Position numbers and translations under genes: made by a program. The notes beneath the pieces were generated by a model. It saw only the letters and a program-made list of their open reading frames with translations. It was not told where the DNA came from and did no database searches. A stretch of 64,000 nucleotides of DNA from Clostridiales bacterium UBA1738 (GTDB taxonomy: Bacteria; Bacillota; Clostridia; UBA1381), in contig DCIA01000007.1 in NCBI GenBank assembly GCA_002315735.1, positions 88,396-152,395 of the forward strand, read 5' to 3'. Positions 1-9,628 of this stretch are shown here, piece by piece; position 1 is the first letter of the stretch; each line of letters begins with the position of its first letter.

Positions 1-172
1 AAGAAATAATAAGCACTTATATTTTAACCTATTTTTATATTTATGTCAAGCAAATATTAAATTTACTTTCTAAAAAACATATTTTTTGGTTAAAATATAA
101 TAATAAAATATAAAACACAAGAATTTTGTCAAATTTGCACAAATTATTTTTCCAAATTTTACATTTTTAGTA

Positions 173-201
173 TTTACTGCATAACGCAATTGTGTTATAA
201 T
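173..201 (+). promoter_or_regulatory. Sigma-A promoter of the glgBCD operon
   Basis: TTTACT at 173-178 and TATAAT at 196-201 are separated by 17 bases, with an extended -10 TGT just upstream of the -10. The glgB ribosome binding site (GAGGAGG, 232-238) follows. The rest of 1-247 is AT-rich and I see no gene in it. Confidence 0.75.
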
Positions 202-247
202 CTATTGTGTATGTTATCGTGATTTTTATTTGAGGAGGACAACCTAG

Positions 248-2155
248 ATGCCGACTGATATAAAGCAATCTTGGGCGGGAATTGATGAGTTTCAACTCTA
301 TTTATATAACAGTGGTACAAATTTTCAGTCATATGAAATGCTTGGACCACATAAAATTGAAAATGGCTGGCGTTTCGCCGTATGGGCGCCAAATGCAGAA
401 AATGTGGCACTTTGTGGTGATTTTGATAATTGGCAAGGCAATCAAAAATTCCTTACTAAAATTTCAACAACGGGCATTTGGTTTGGTGTTTTTGACGATA
501 TAGAAGAGGGTATGCTATATAAGTATGCGATAACTGATAAGTTTGGAAATACAGTTTTAAAAGCAGATCCTGTTTCTTTTTTATGTGAAGTAAGACCGAA
601 CACAGCATCTATTGTAAAAGATATTCCGAAGTTTAGTTGGAACGATAAAGATTGGATTAACAAAAGAAATAATATTCCGATTTATGATAAGCCAATGAAT
701 ATTTATGAAGTGCATTTGGCATCTTGGAAAATGCATGAAGATGGCAGTTTATACTCTTATCGTGAAATTGCAGACGAATTAGTGCCATATGTTAAAGATA
801 TGGGCTATACGCATATAGAAGTAATGCCGCTTACAGAGTTTCCTTTTGATGGCTCTTGGGGATATCAAGTAACAGGATATTTTGGTGCAACATCTAGATT
901 TGGAAATCCTGAGGAACTTATGTATCTTGTGAATAAATGTCACGAAAACGAAATTGGTATAATTATGGATTGGGTTCCTGCACATTTTCCGAGAGATTTA
1001 CACGGTCTATATAAGTTTGACGGAACTGCAACATATGAATATGCTGACTCAAGACTTGGGGAACACAAGGAGTGGGGAACAATGGTTTTTGATTACAGCA
1101 AAAGTGAAGTTGTGTCCTTTCTTTTGTCATCAGCATTTTATTGGGTAAATGAATTCCACTTTGACGGACTTCGTGTTGATGCTGTATCGTCGATGCTTTA
1201 CCGAGATTACAGCAGAAAAGACGGGGAGTGGATTCCGAATAAATATGGTGGAAATCAAAACTTAGAGGCGATTGATTTTTTACAAAATTTGAATAAAATA
1301 ATGTTTGAAAAATTTCCCAATATTCTAATGATAGCAGAGGAATCTACTGCGTGGAATATGGTAACAGGCCCAACCGATAAAGGTGGTCTTGGGTTTAATT
1401 ATAAATGGAATATGGGCTGGATGAATGATACATTACGGTATATGTCGATGGACCCATATTTTAGAAAACCAAATCACGACCTTTTGACTTTTGTTATGTG
1501 TTATGCATATTCTGAAAACTTTATTTTACCACTTTCGCATGATGAGGTTGTGCATGGTAAAAAGTCGCTTGTGGACAAGATGTTTGGAGAATATGAGGAA
1601 AAGTTCGCAAGTTATAGAACACTTTTAGCATATTATCTTTCGCTGCCGGGAAAAAAACTTATGTTTATGGGTGGTGAAATCGCTCAGTTTATTGAGTGGC
1701 GATATGATGAAGGTCTTGAATGGCATCTTCTAAAACTAGAAAAACACAAAAAGTTTAAAACTTATGTTAAGGAATTAAATCATTTTTATGTTGAAAATAA
1801 AGCGTTTTGGCAAAACGATCAAGATTGGGGCGGATTTAAGTGGATTAATGCACAGGATAGAGATAACTCTGTACTGTCATATATGAGAATTTCAAAAGAT
1901 AATGAAAAGGTTATTATTTGTGCAAATTTTACCCCTGTTGCAAGAGAAAATTATGTGATAAATGTTGACGAAGAGGGCGAATATGAGATTGTGTTAAATA
2001 CTGATAGCAAAAAGTATGGCGGAAACTTGTCTGCCAAAAAGAAGAAGTTAAAGACCAAAAATAACGGAAATATGAGCGATTTGCCGTACGAACTTAAAAT
2101 TAACATTAGCGGATTATCCGCAGTATATCTTAAAAAAATCGAAAAGGAGAACTAA
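248..2155 (+). CDS. glgB: 1,4-alpha-glucan branching enzyme
   Basis: Makes alpha-1,6 branches in glycogen by cleaving an alpha-1,4 chain and transferring it; a cytosolic GH13 enzyme. The N-terminal CBM48-like domain (about residues 30-125, [20 protein letters not shown]) precedes the TIM-barrel. The catalytic residues are visible: nucleophile Asp311 in [12 protein letters not shown], acid/base Glu364 in MIAEEST, and Asp432 in [10 protein letters not shown]. At 635 residues it is the usual length for this family. The ATG at 248 follows a strong GAGGAGG. It is the first gene of glgB-glgC-glgD, with a single base between its stop and the glgC start. The assignment is very secure; the bacterial operon context makes glycogen, not starch, the product. 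Confidence 0.96.
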   Translation: MPTDIKQSWAGIDEFQLYLYNSGTNFQSYEMLGPHKIENGWRFAVWAPNAENVALCGDFDNWQGNQKFLTKISTTGIWFGVFDDIEEGMLYKYAITDKFGNTVLKADPVSFLCEVRPNTASIVKDIPKFSWNDKDWINKRNNIPIYDKPMNIYEVHLASWKMHEDGSLYSYREIADELVPYVKDMGYTHIEVMPLTEFPFDGSWGYQVTGYFGATSRFGNPEELMYLVNKCHENEIGIIMDWVPAHFPRDLHGLYKFDGTATYEYADSRLGEHKEWGTMVFDYSKSEVVSFLLSSAFYWVNEFHFDGLRVDAVSSMLYRDYSRKDGEWIPNKYGGNQNLEAIDFLQNLNKIMFEKFPNILMIAEESTAWNMVTGPTDKGGLGFNYKWNMGWMNDTLRYMSMDPYFRKPNHDLLTFVMCYAYSENFILPLSHDEVVHGKKSLVDKMFGEYEEKFASYRTLLAYYLSLPGKKLMFMGGEIAQFIEWRYDEGLEWHLLKLEKHKKFKTYVKELNHFYVENKAFWQNDQDWGGFKWINAQDRDNSVLSYMRISKDNEKVIICANFTPVARENYVINVDEEGEYEIVLNTDSKKYGGNLSAKKKKLKTKNNGNMSDLPYELKINISGLSAVYLKKIEKEN

Positions 2156-2156
2156 A

Positions 2157-3368
2157 ATGATAGCTAAAAAATGTGTTGCAATGATTCTTGCAGGTGGGCA
2201 AGGCAGCAGACTTGGTGCCCTTACTAAAAATGTTGCAAAACCTGCCGTGCCATTTGGCGGAAAGTATAGAATTATAGATTTTCCGTTATCTAACTGCGTT
2301 CATTCAGGCATTGATACGGTCGGTGTATTAACACAGTATCAACCACTTGATTTAAATACTTATATTGGAAACGGAAGTCCATGGGACTTAAACCGTACCC
2401 ATAGTGGTGTATATGTTTTACCACCATATCAAAGTGCAAATGCAGGTGAATGGTATAAAGGTACTGCAAACGCAATATATCAAAATTTAGGATTTTTGGA
2501 TAGATTTAATCCACAAAATGTCCTTATTTTGTCAGGTGACCATATCTATAAAATGCACTATGGAAAAATGCTTAAAGTGCATGAGGAAAGTGGTGCAGCA
2601 GTTACAATCGCTGTTATGCCTGTGCCGTGGGAAGAGGCAAGCAGATTTGGTATTATGAACGTTGATGATAACGGTAACATAACAGAATTTGAGGAAAAGC
2701 CCCAAAATCCTAAGAGTAATCTAGCATCAATGGGTATCTATATTTTTAATTATGAGGCTCTAAAAAAATACTTGATAGACGATGAGGAAAATTCCGAGTC
2801 CTCAAATGATTTTGGCAAAAATATTATTCCCGAAATGCTTAAGAACGGCGAAAAAATGGTTAGTTATCGTTTTGACGGATATTGGAAAGATGTTGGAACT
2901 ATCCATAGTTTGTGGGAAGCCAATATGGACCTTATTGATAATCCGCCAAAGTTTGAGATTGATGATACAGATTGGAGTATCTATTCAAGAAATACAGCGC
3001 TTTCACCACAATATGTCGGGGAAAATGCAAAAATAAATGATAGTTCTGTCGCACAAGGATGCACTATTTACGGAACAATTAATCATTCTGTGATTTCGTC
3101 TAATGTTCAAATCGGTGAAAATACGATAATAAAAGACAGTGTTATTATGCCTGATGTTAAAATAGGCAAAAATGTCAAAATTTCAAAGACAGTAATAGGA
3201 GCAGGAGCTGTGATTAAGGATAACGCAGTGATTGGCGAAAGCGAAGATGAGAACGGAAATTATAAGTCAGGAATGTGTACTAACGGTCTAATACTGATTG
3301 AAGGTGGAACTGTTATCGAAGAAAATGCAAATATTCCAAAAGGCTCAATGGTTGAAATCGGGAAGTAA
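2157..3368 (+). CDS. glgC: Glucose-1-phosphate adenylyltransferase, catalytic subunit
   Basis: Makes ADP-glucose from ATP and glucose-1-phosphate, the committed step of glycogen synthesis. The nucleotide-binding signature [12 protein letters not shown] lies at residues 12-23, with Lys28 in [12 protein letters not shown] behind it. The middle carries [12 protein letters not shown] and a sugar-binding FEEKP. The C-terminal third is a left-handed beta-helix of hexapeptide repeats ending the 403-residue protein. AAGGAG (2144-2149) lies inside the end of glgB, implying translational coupling. In this group GlgC normally pairs with the degenerate GlgD subunit encoded next. Confidence 0.96.
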   Translation: MIAKKCVAMILAGGQGSRLGALTKNVAKPAVPFGGKYRIIDFPLSNCVHSGIDTVGVLTQYQPLDLNTYIGNGSPWDLNRTHSGVYVLPPYQSANAGEWYKGTANAIYQNLGFLDRFNPQNVLILSGDHIYKMHYGKMLKVHEESGAAVTIAVMPVPWEEASRFGIMNVDDNGNITEFEEKPQNPKSNLASMGIYIFNYEALKKYLIDDEENSESSNDFGKNIIPEMLKNGEKMVSYRFDGYWKDVGTIHSLWEANMDLIDNPPKFEIDDTDWSIYSRNTALSPQYVGENAKINDSSVAQGCTIYGTINHSVISSNVQIGENTIIKDSVIMPDVKIGKNVKISKTVIGAGAVIKDNAVIGESEDENGNYKSGMCTNGLILIEGGTVIEENANIPKGSMVEIGK

Positions 3369-3382
3369 AGGGGGATAATAAA

Positions 3383-4498
3383 ATGATAGATACAATGGGA
3401 GTTATAATAGCAAGCAATTTAAATATACCACCACTTACCGATATTAGAAGTGCATCAGCACTACCGATTGCAGGTGGATATAGATTAATTGACTTTGTGT
3501 TGTCAAATATGACAAATGCCGGCATTGAAACAATCGGTGTTGCAACAAGTGCAAACTATTCATCACTTATGGACCACTTAAAGTCAGGTGCACCATGGGA
3601 TTTGCACAGAAAAGAGAAAGGTCTTACAATATTGCCACCAAATATAGGCAATAAAAATATGTATGAATTAAGAGGCAACATAGATGTATTAGCAGGAATA
3701 AGACAATTTATTTCAAGGTCAAATGAAACATATGTTATATTATCTCTTGGAAATTGCCTGTATAATATAGATTTCAAAAAAGCAGTAGAAGCACATAAGA
3801 AAAATCAAGCAGATATTACAGTTATCTATAAAAATATGAAAAGTGTTGACGAGAAAGAACTTTCCAGATTTACACTTCTTGAAGTGGATAAAGATAATAT
3901 GGTTACCGATATCGAAGTTTGCCCATATTATCCAAAATCATCTTGTGCAAGCACCGATGTTTTTGTTATGGAAAAGGCACTTTTAGAAAGCATTGTTGAT
4001 GAATGTACGGCAAAAGGATACAGTGATTTTATAAAAGATGCAATTGTGAAAAAGATGTCCGGAATTAGAATTTATGGGTATGAACACGAAGGCTTTGTTG
4101 AAAAAATAGATAGTATGAAATCGTATTTTGACAACAATATGAAATTCCTAAATGAAGACATTCAAGAAGAGATGTTTCATTCAAACCTTCCGATTTATAC
4201 AAAAAACAAGGATTTATCGCCTACAAAATACGGCGAAAAGTCGGTAGTAAAAAATTCTTATATCGCAGATGGCTGTAAAATTTTTGGAACTGTCGAAAAT
4301 AGTGTTTTATCGGGAAAAGTTACTGTCCAAGAGGGAGCAGTTGTTAAAAACTCAATTTTAATGCAGGGCGTAACTATCGAAAAAAATGTAGAACTGGAAT
4401 ATGTTGTTTTAGATAAGGGTGTTAAAGTTAGTGAAAATAAAAAGTTGATTGGTCAGGGAAATTATCCGCTACCTGTTGCAAAAGGAACAGTAATTTAA
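3383..4498 (+). CDS. glgD: GlgD, non-catalytic partner of ADP-glucose pyrophosphorylase
   Basis: A paralogue of GlgC (371 residues) with the same fold: a nucleotidyltransferase domain and a C-terminal hexapeptide beta-helix. The GGxGxRL nucleotide loop is replaced by ASNLNIPPLTDIRSAS, while LPIAGGYRLIDFVLSN after it is conserved. In Firmicutes such GlgD proteins form hetero-oligomers with GlgC and modulate its activity; this function is inferred from family and position. The gene follows glgC by 14 bases with its own GGGGG ribosome binding site, and a strong terminator follows. I would not expect independent catalysis. Confidence 0.92.
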   Translation: MIDTMGVIIASNLNIPPLTDIRSASALPIAGGYRLIDFVLSNMTNAGIETIGVATSANYSSLMDHLKSGAPWDLHRKEKGLTILPPNIGNKNMYELRGNIDVLAGIRQFISRSNETYVILSLGNCLYNIDFKKAVEAHKKNQADITVIYKNMKSVDEKELSRFTLLEVDKDNMVTDIEVCPYYPKSSCASTDVFVMEKALLESIVDECTAKGYSDFIKDAIVKKMSGIRIYGYEHEGFVEKIDSMKSYFDNNMKFLNEDIQEEMFHSNLPIYTKNKDLSPTKYGEKSVVKNSYIADGCKIFGTVENSVLSGKVTVQEGAVVKNSILMQGVTIEKNVELEYVVLDKGVKVSENKKLIGQGNYPLPVAKGTVI

Positions 4499-4510
4499 CA
4501 AAAAATATTA

Positions 4511-4539
4511 AAAAGAACAAGCCCCTTGCTTGTTCTTTT
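4511..4539 (+). terminator. Rho-independent terminator of glgBCD
   Basis: An 11-base stem (AAAAGAACAAG with CTTGTTCTTTT), a 7-base loop CCCCTTG and a T-run, 12 bases after the glgD stop. Confidence 0.88.
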
Positions 4540-4618
4540 TAAATCCAAGCGAAACTTTTTGATATTCCATTTTATAAATCTTTATTAATCTCAAGATAAA
4601 TAAGTTGAAAAATCACTA

Positions 4619-4647
4619 TTGAAAAGTATGGTAAAATTTGATATAAT
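4619..4647 (+). promoter_or_regulatory. Sigma-A promoter of the partner-switching operon
   Basis: TTGAAA (4619-4624), a 17-base spacer and TATAAT (4642-4647), with an extended -10 TGA. It is the only good promoter seen before the five genes from 4677 to 9563, which are close or overlapping, so they are probably one transcript. Confidence 0.8.
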
Positions 4648-4676
4648 TAAAAATAGATTAATTTTGGAGGTTTAAA

Positions 4677-4973
4677 ATGGAAGTTAAGAGTAATAAGATT
4701 GAAAAAACATTGATTATAAGTGTAAACGGAAGAATAGACAGTTTAACAGCCACAGAATTTGAAAAAGAGGTTGATTTAATTGGAGAGGATATTAAAGAAC
4801 TTATTTTTGATTTTGGAAATCTTGAATATACTTCATCTGCAGGGCTTAGAGTTATTTTAAAAGCTCAAAAAATTATGAACGAAAAGGGTTCGCTTGTTGT
4901 AAAAAATGCAAACGAAAATATTAAAGAGATATTTGAAATTACAGGTTTTGCAGATATTTTAAATATAGAATAA
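4677..4973 (+). CDS. STAS-domain anti-sigma factor antagonist
   Basis: A single-domain 98-residue STAS protein of the SpoIIAA/RsbV type. In the family, the unphosphorylated protein binds the anti-sigma kinase and releases its target; the kinase phosphorylates a Ser and a PP2C phosphatase restores it. The phospho-acceptor loop is EYTSSAGLRVILK, with Ser53 as the expected site; the residue before it is Thr52 where SpoIIAA has Asp. A GGAGG (4666-4670) precedes the ATG. The matching phosphatase (6740) and kinase (9156) lie in the same operon. The regulated target cannot be read from the sequence. Confidence 0.92.
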   Translation: MEVKSNKIEKTLIISVNGRIDSLTATEFEKEVDLIGEDIKELIFDFGNLEYTSSAGLRVILKAQKIMNEKGSLVVKNANENIKEIFEITGFADILNIE

Positions 4974-4985
4974 AAGGAATAAATT

Positions 4986-5552
4986 ATGAGTGAAAAGATT
5001 AATAAAGCAATAAAATTTGCGGTGGATTCACACAGCGAGCAAGTGAGAAAAATTACCAATCAACCGTATATCTTACATTGTCTTGAAGTATCTGCAATAG
5101 CGGCATCAATTACAAATAATGAAGATGTAATAGTTGCGGCACTTTTACATGATACAGTGGAGGACACATCTGTTACAATAGATACAATAAGAGAAAAATT
5201 TGGAGACGGTGTTGCAAATCTTGTGGTTAGCGACACTGAAAATAAAAGAGAAAATCTGCCAAAGTCAGAAACTTGGCTTATAAGAAAGACAGAAACTTTG
5301 AATAATCTTAAAAATAGCAATGTGGAGCATAAGATTATTTGGGTTTCTGATAAATTGTCAAATATTCGCTCTATATATTTAACTTGGCAAAAAGAGGGCG
5401 ACAAAGTTTTCGATTATTTTCATCAACATGATAAGAAGATGCATAAGTGGTATTACAGTACTATTTTAGATTATACAGTAGAACTTGAAAACACCTACGC
5501 ATATCAAGAATTCAAGAGAATATACGGAATTATTTTTGGGGAGGAAAACTAG
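4986..5552 (+). CDS. HD-domain hydrolase of the MESH1/SpoT type (probable small alarmone hydrolase)
   Basis: A 188-residue stand-alone HD domain. The metal-binding set of the RelA/SpoT hydrolase family is present: His31 in YILHCLEV, His55-Asp56 in ALLHDTVEDT and Asp122 in SDKLSNIRS. The usual RKxxxxPYxxH approach also appears in a variant form (RKITNQPYILH). In the family these proteins remove the 3'-pyrophosphate of (p)ppGpp; no synthetase domain is present. Asp122-Lys-Leu matches the ADKL-type motif. Lying between two STAS genes, it suggests a link between alarmone or related nucleotide turnover and partner switching. That link is inference, and another phosphorylated substrate is possible. 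Confidence 0.8.
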   Translation: MSEKINKAIKFAVDSHSEQVRKITNQPYILHCLEVSAIAASITNNEDVIVAALLHDTVEDTSVTIDTIREKFGDGVANLVVSDTENKRENLPKSETWLIRKTETLNNLKNSNVEHKIIWVSDKLSNIRSIYLTWQKEGDKVFDYFHQHDKKMHKWYYSTILDYTVELENTYAYQEFKRIYGIIFGEEN

Positions 5553-6719
5553 ATGAACAGCGTTTTAGAAAAAAATATATTGACAATTTTTCTTGAAGGA
5601 AAAATAGAATCATCAAATGCGAAGTCTATTGAAGAAGAAATTGATGCAATTATTCAAAATAGTCAATTTGAAAGTTTAATTTTTAATGCAGAAAACCTTT
5701 TTTATATTTCAAGTGCAGGACTTCGTATAATTTTAAAATTTAAAAAATTATATCAAAACTTAAAAATTATAAATGCATCAACGGATGTGTATGAAATTTT
5801 TGATATGACAGGCTTTACTCAAATGATTGATATCAAAAAGGCATATAGACAAATGTCTGTTGATGGCTGTGAAATCATAGGAAAGGGTGCAAAAGGTACT
5901 GTTTACAGATATTCGGACGATACAGTTATAAAGGTATTCCATAATTTAGATTCAATTGAAAGTATTGAAAATGAAATCAAACTTGCCAGAAAGGCTTTTG
6001 TGCTAGGTATTCCAACAGCAATCCCTTTTGATATTGTAAAGGTGGATGGTCTGTTTGGGTCGGTTTTTGAACTTCTAAATGCGAAGTCCTATTCAGAACT
6101 TTTAATAGAAGAGCCGGAAAACTTTGATAAATATGTAAAGAAATTTGCTGAACTTTTGAAAAATATTCACGATACCGATGTATCAGGCGAAAATATGGAT
6201 AGTGTTAAAACTACAATAGATAGATGGCTTAATAATGTTAAAAAGTATTGCAGTGATGATTTGTTTTACAAAATATCAAAGAAAATAGATGATATTCCGG
6301 ATACTTACAATATGCTTCATTGTGACTTTCATACCAATAATGTTATGATGCAAAATGGTGAAACATTGCTGATTGATATGGATTCTATGTGTCATGGGCA
6401 CCCGATTTTTGAACTTGCAAATGTTTACATTACATATGTAGGCTTTGGATTGATTTCTCATTCATACATAGAGAATTTCATCGGTCTTTCCTATGAAAAA
6501 ACTACAGAACTTTGGGATAAATTCTTGCATTATTATTTTGCCGACAAAAATGAAAGTGAAATAAACCAAATTGAAAAGAAAGTAATTTTAATTTCATATT
6601 TAAGGCTTATTAATCACATTGTTAAACGCTATGATTCAGATGAGGGCTTAAAGATAATTGAAAAATGTGTTGATGAAATAAAAAATAATATAGATTCATT
6701 TGATAATTTGTACTTTTGA
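5553..6719 (+). CDS. STAS domain fused to an aminoglycoside-phosphotransferase-fold kinase
   Basis: Residues 1-95 are a second STAS domain with phospho-acceptor loop YISSAGLR (Ser53), closely resembling the 4677 protein. Residues 105-385 are a kinase of the APH/choline-kinase superfamily. It has a glycine loop GKGAKG (110-115), a probable ATP Lys127 in TVIKVFHN, the Brenner motif HCDFHTNN (catalytic Asp258, Asn263) and metal Asp275 in LLIDMDSM. All catalytic residues look intact. The ATG abuts the previous stop, so translation is coupled. The kinase substrate is unknown: a small molecule, the fused or neighbouring STAS protein, or another partner. The domain calls are secure; the function is open. 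Confidence 0.87.
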   Translation: MNSVLEKNILTIFLEGKIESSNAKSIEEEIDAIIQNSQFESLIFNAENLFYISSAGLRIILKFKKLYQNLKIINASTDVYEIFDMTGFTQMIDIKKAYRQMSVDGCEIIGKGAKGTVYRYSDDTVIKVFHNLDSIESIENEIKLARKAFVLGIPTAIPFDIVKVDGLFGSVFELLNAKSYSELLIEEPENFDKYVKKFAELLKNIHDTDVSGENMDSVKTTIDRWLNNVKKYCSDDLFYKISKKIDDIPDTYNMLHCDFHTNNVMMQNGETLLIDMDSMCHGHPIFELANVYITYVGFGLISHSYIENFIGLSYEKTTELWDKFLHYYFADKNESEINQIEKKVILISYLRLINHIVKRYDSDEGLKIIEKCVDEIKNNIDSFDNLYF

Positions 6720-6739
6720 TACAGTTAGTAGGTGATATT

Positions 6740-9151
6740 ATGGAAATGTTTTTTGAACTTAGTATGGCGGCAATGCTTACAGTCATTGCATCTATCCTAT
6801 TTTATTTGTTAGAAAAAAAGACAAAATTTAAAAATTTACCATATATGTTAAAGCAAACAATAACAGGTATATTTTTTGGCGGAATAGCTGTTATCGGTAC
6901 AGAGTTCGGTGTAGATGTTGGTGGCGCTACTGCAAATGCAAGAGATAGTGCCCCTTTATGTGCAGGACTTATTTTTGGAGGGCCTGCCGGTATTATTTCT
7001 GCACTGATTGGTGGTATTGAAAGATGGTTTGCTGTATTTTGGGGAGCAGGTGAATATTCCAAAGTGGCTTGCTCTTTATCCACTATACTTGCCGGGGTTT
7101 ATGCGGCACTGCTTAGAAAATATATGTTCGATGATAAAAAGCCATCTTGGAGCATAGGATTTGCTATTGCAGTAGTTATGGAAGCACTTCATTTAACAAT
7201 ACTTTTCCTAACCCATCTAAATGATTCAGAAAATGCTTTTAATATTGTTAAGATAGTTACTCAACCTATGATTTTGGTCAATGCTTTTGCTGTTTCATTA
7301 TCGCTTTTTGCAATCGCTTTATTGGGCAAAGAAAAACTAAAAAAGCATAGTTATTCAAAAAGTATTTCCGGTATTATACAGGGAAGAATGTTGGCTTGCG
7401 TAATTGTTGCGTTTTTTGCAACAACTATCTTTGTTTATGCTATTCAAACCGGTGTTTCAAAAAGCAAGGCAAAAGAAGAATTGGCTCTTGGAATTTCGGA
7501 TATTGAAAATCAAATAGAGTCTGACTCAAACGCTAATATTTTAAGAATTACAAGGCAAATTGCAGCAGAATATAAAAATAACAATGATATTAATTTGACA
7601 GAACTTGCAAAAAAATATTCTGTTGAAGAAATTAACATAAGTAATAATGACGGAATTTTAATCAAGTCTACAAATCCGGAGTTTGTGGGTTTTGATATGA
7701 AATCCGGCGAACAGTCACAGGCGTTTATGGATAATTTATTTGAAAAGAGAGAATATGCGCAAAGCTTTGGCCCGATAACATACGACAACAGTATTTATAG
7801 GAAATATGCCGGTATGCTGATAGCTAACGGTTTTGTTCAAATCGGATATGATGCGGAACATTTTCAAAATGATTTGTATAGTTCTATAAAGGGAATTACT
7901 AAATACAGACATATTGGAAATACCGGATATATTGTTTTGGTGGACAGAAATGAAAAAATTATTAGTGACCCTAATGATTTGACAGGTATGAACTTTAAAG
8001 AAACAAGATATTATAAACCTATTATGGACTCGACAGAAGAAAATGAGGTTTTTGAAACTGTAACCCGTGGTATTAAAACTATTGCAACGTTCAAAAAAAT
8101 GGAAGGATACACGGCGTTTGTTTTTATTCCAAAAGAAGATGTCTTTTATGATAGAGATGCAATTCAATACATAAATTCCTATATGGAAATCTTGGTTTTT
8201 GCTGCACTTTTTGCACTGATATACTTGCTAATAAAAAAACACGTAGTAACAGGTATTAGGAGTGTAAATAGCTCGCTTGCAAAGATTACAAGCGGTAACT
8301 TAAATGTTGAAGTTGATGTTAGAAGCAGTGATGAGTTTGCTAATCTTTCAGATGATATAAATTCCACTGTTGACACTTTAAAACACTACATTAAAGATGC
8401 AGAAGAAAGAATTAACAAGGAACTTGAATTTGCAAAACAAATTCAAACATCATCAATTCCAAGAGTTTTTCCGCCTTTCCCAAATGAAAAAAGATTTGAT
8501 GTTTTTGCATCTATGAGAACGGCAAAAGAAGTAGGTGGAGATTTTTACGATTTCTTCTTTGTCGGGGAAAACAAATTAGCATTTTTGATTGCAGATGTTT
8601 CAGGAAAGGGAATTCCTGCTGCTATGTTTATGATGACGGCAAAATCTATAATCAAAAGCTATGCAGAAACGGGTATTTCGGCAAATGAAGTCTTGATAAA
8701 GGCAAATAATGAACTTTGCAAGAATAATGATGCAGGAATGTTTGTAACGGTTTGGCTTGGTATAATAGACTTATTAACAGGGGTTGTGACATTTTCAAAT
8801 GCGGGACATAATCCTCCTGCTTTAATAAGACAAGGGAATAATGCCGAGTATTTGCAATCAAATTCGGGACTTGTGCTTGCAGGTATGGAAGGAATTCCGT
8901 ATAAGATTTGCGAATGTAAACTTGAAAAAAATGATAAACTATTTTTATATACTGATGGTATAACCGAGGCTACCAACGCAAAAGAGGAACTTTTTGGCGA
9001 GGATAGACTTCTTAGGACTCTAAAAAATACTGCTTCATACGATGTTAAGACATTGTGCGAAAATGTTTTAAAAGATGCAGATATATTCGTAAGTGATGCG
9101 GAACAGTTTGATGATATGACAATGCTTTGCATCCAATATAATGGGGAGTGA
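6740..9151 (+). CDS. 5TMR-LYT membrane sensor with PP2C (RsbU/SpoIIE) phosphatase domain
   Basis: About 803 residues. Residues 1-205 are a 5TMR-LYT module (NARDSAPLCAGLIFGGPAG and GGIERWF), as in LytS-type sensors. A further membrane segment (about 215-240), an extracytoplasmic dCache/PAS-like region (about 240-470), a membrane helix (about 480-500) and a HAMP segment follow. A PP2C/SpoIIE phosphatase (about 570-800) ends the protein, with metal Asp601 in VGGDFYDFF, then ADVSGKG, SNAGHNPP, TDGITEA and FDDMTM. It should dephosphorylate the STAS proteins of this operon in response to an external or envelope signal. I take ATG 6740; ATG 6746 and TTG 6716 (overlapping the upstream stop) are alternatives, with AGGTGA at 6730-6735. 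Confidence 0.9.
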   Translation: MEMFFELSMAAMLTVIASILFYLLEKKTKFKNLPYMLKQTITGIFFGGIAVIGTEFGVDVGGATANARDSAPLCAGLIFGGPAGIISALIGGIERWFAVFWGAGEYSKVACSLSTILAGVYAALLRKYMFDDKKPSWSIGFAIAVVMEALHLTILFLTHLNDSENAFNIVKIVTQPMILVNAFAVSLSLFAIALLGKEKLKKHSYSKSISGIIQGRMLACVIVAFFATTIFVYAIQTGVSKSKAKEELALGISDIENQIESDSNANILRITRQIAAEYKNNNDINLTELAKKYSVEEINISNNDGILIKSTNPEFVGFDMKSGEQSQAFMDNLFEKREYAQSFGPITYDNSIYRKYAGMLIANGFVQIGYDAEHFQNDLYSSIKGITKYRHIGNTGYIVLVDRNEKIISDPNDLTGMNFKETRYYKPIMDSTEENEVFETVTRGIKTIATFKKMEGYTAFVFIPKEDVFYDRDAIQYINSYMEILVFAALFALIYLLIKKHVVTGIRSVNSSLAKITSGNLNVEVDVRSSDEFANLSDDINSTVDTLKHYIKDAEERINKELEFAKQIQTSSIPRVFPPFPNEKRFDVFASMRTAKEVGGDFYDFFFVGENKLAFLIADVSGKGIPAAMFMMTAKSIIKSYAETGISANEVLIKANNELCKNNDAGMFVTVWLGIIDLLTGVVTFSNAGHNPPALIRQGNNAEYLQSNSGLVLAGMEGIPYKICECKLEKNDKLFLYTDGITEATNAKEELFGEDRLLRTLKNTASYDVKTLCENVLKDADIFVSDAEQFDDMTMLCIQYNGE

Positions 9152-9155
9152 TGAA

Positions 9156-9563
9156 ATGAAAGAGTTAAATATTGATGCAACGATTGAAAATGTTGGAACA
9201 GTGATGGAATTTGTAAATTGTGAACTTGAAAAATATGAATGTCCGATGAAAGCACAAATGCAAATTGATATTGCGATTGATGAATTGTTTAGCAATATTG
9301 CACGTTATGCCTATGACCCTAGTGTTGGTCCTGCAACGGTTAGATTTGAGGTGGTTAAAGAGCCGTTGTCAGTTATCATAACATTTATTGATAATGGAGT
9401 TCCATATAATCCATTGGAAAAAGATGACCCAGATATTACGCTTTCTGCTGAGGAGAGGGAGATAGGGGGTCTCGGAATTTTTATGGTAAAAAAGAGTATG
9501 GATGAAATAACATACGAATTTAAAAACGGACAAAATATTATTAAGGTAAAAAAGAATATATAG
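9156..9563 (+). CDS. RsbW-like anti-sigma factor / serine kinase
   Basis: 135 residues; a GHKL ATPase of the RsbW/SpoIIAB type (HATPase_c_2). The N box is IDELFSNIARYAY, the G1-like box FIDNGVPYNP, and the glycine-rich G2 region GGLGIFMVKK. It should phosphorylate the STAS proteins and sequester a partner, classically a sigma factor. No sigma factor is encoded nearby, so the output may be elsewhere or not transcriptional. An in-frame ATG at 9141 lies before the upstream stop, but GGGGAG (9143-9148) sits seven bases before ATG 9156, so I choose 9156. It is the last gene of the operon. Confidence 0.92.
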   Translation: MKELNIDATIENVGTVMEFVNCELEKYECPMKAQMQIDIAIDELFSNIARYAYDPSVGPATVRFEVVKEPLSVIITFIDNGVPYNPLEKDDPDITLSAEEREIGGLGIFMVKKSMDEITYEFKNGQNIIKVKKNI

Positions 9564-9568
9564 CATAA

Positions 9569-9596
9569 AAAACCCGATAGATTTATATCGGGTTTT
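9569..9596 (+). terminator. Bidirectional terminator between rsbW-like gene and araC-like gene
   Basis: AAAACCCGATA and TATCGGGTTTT enclose a 6-base loop, with A and T tracts on the two sides. It can serve the operon to the left and the minus-strand gene to the right. Confidence 0.85.
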
Positions 9597-9628
9597 ATTT
9601 ATAAAAAGTTTAGTGGATTTTTAAAGTA

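Noticed and set aside
3383..4498. Second catalytic glgC
   Set aside because: The nucleotide-binding loop GGxGxRL is missing, so it is better read as GlgD.
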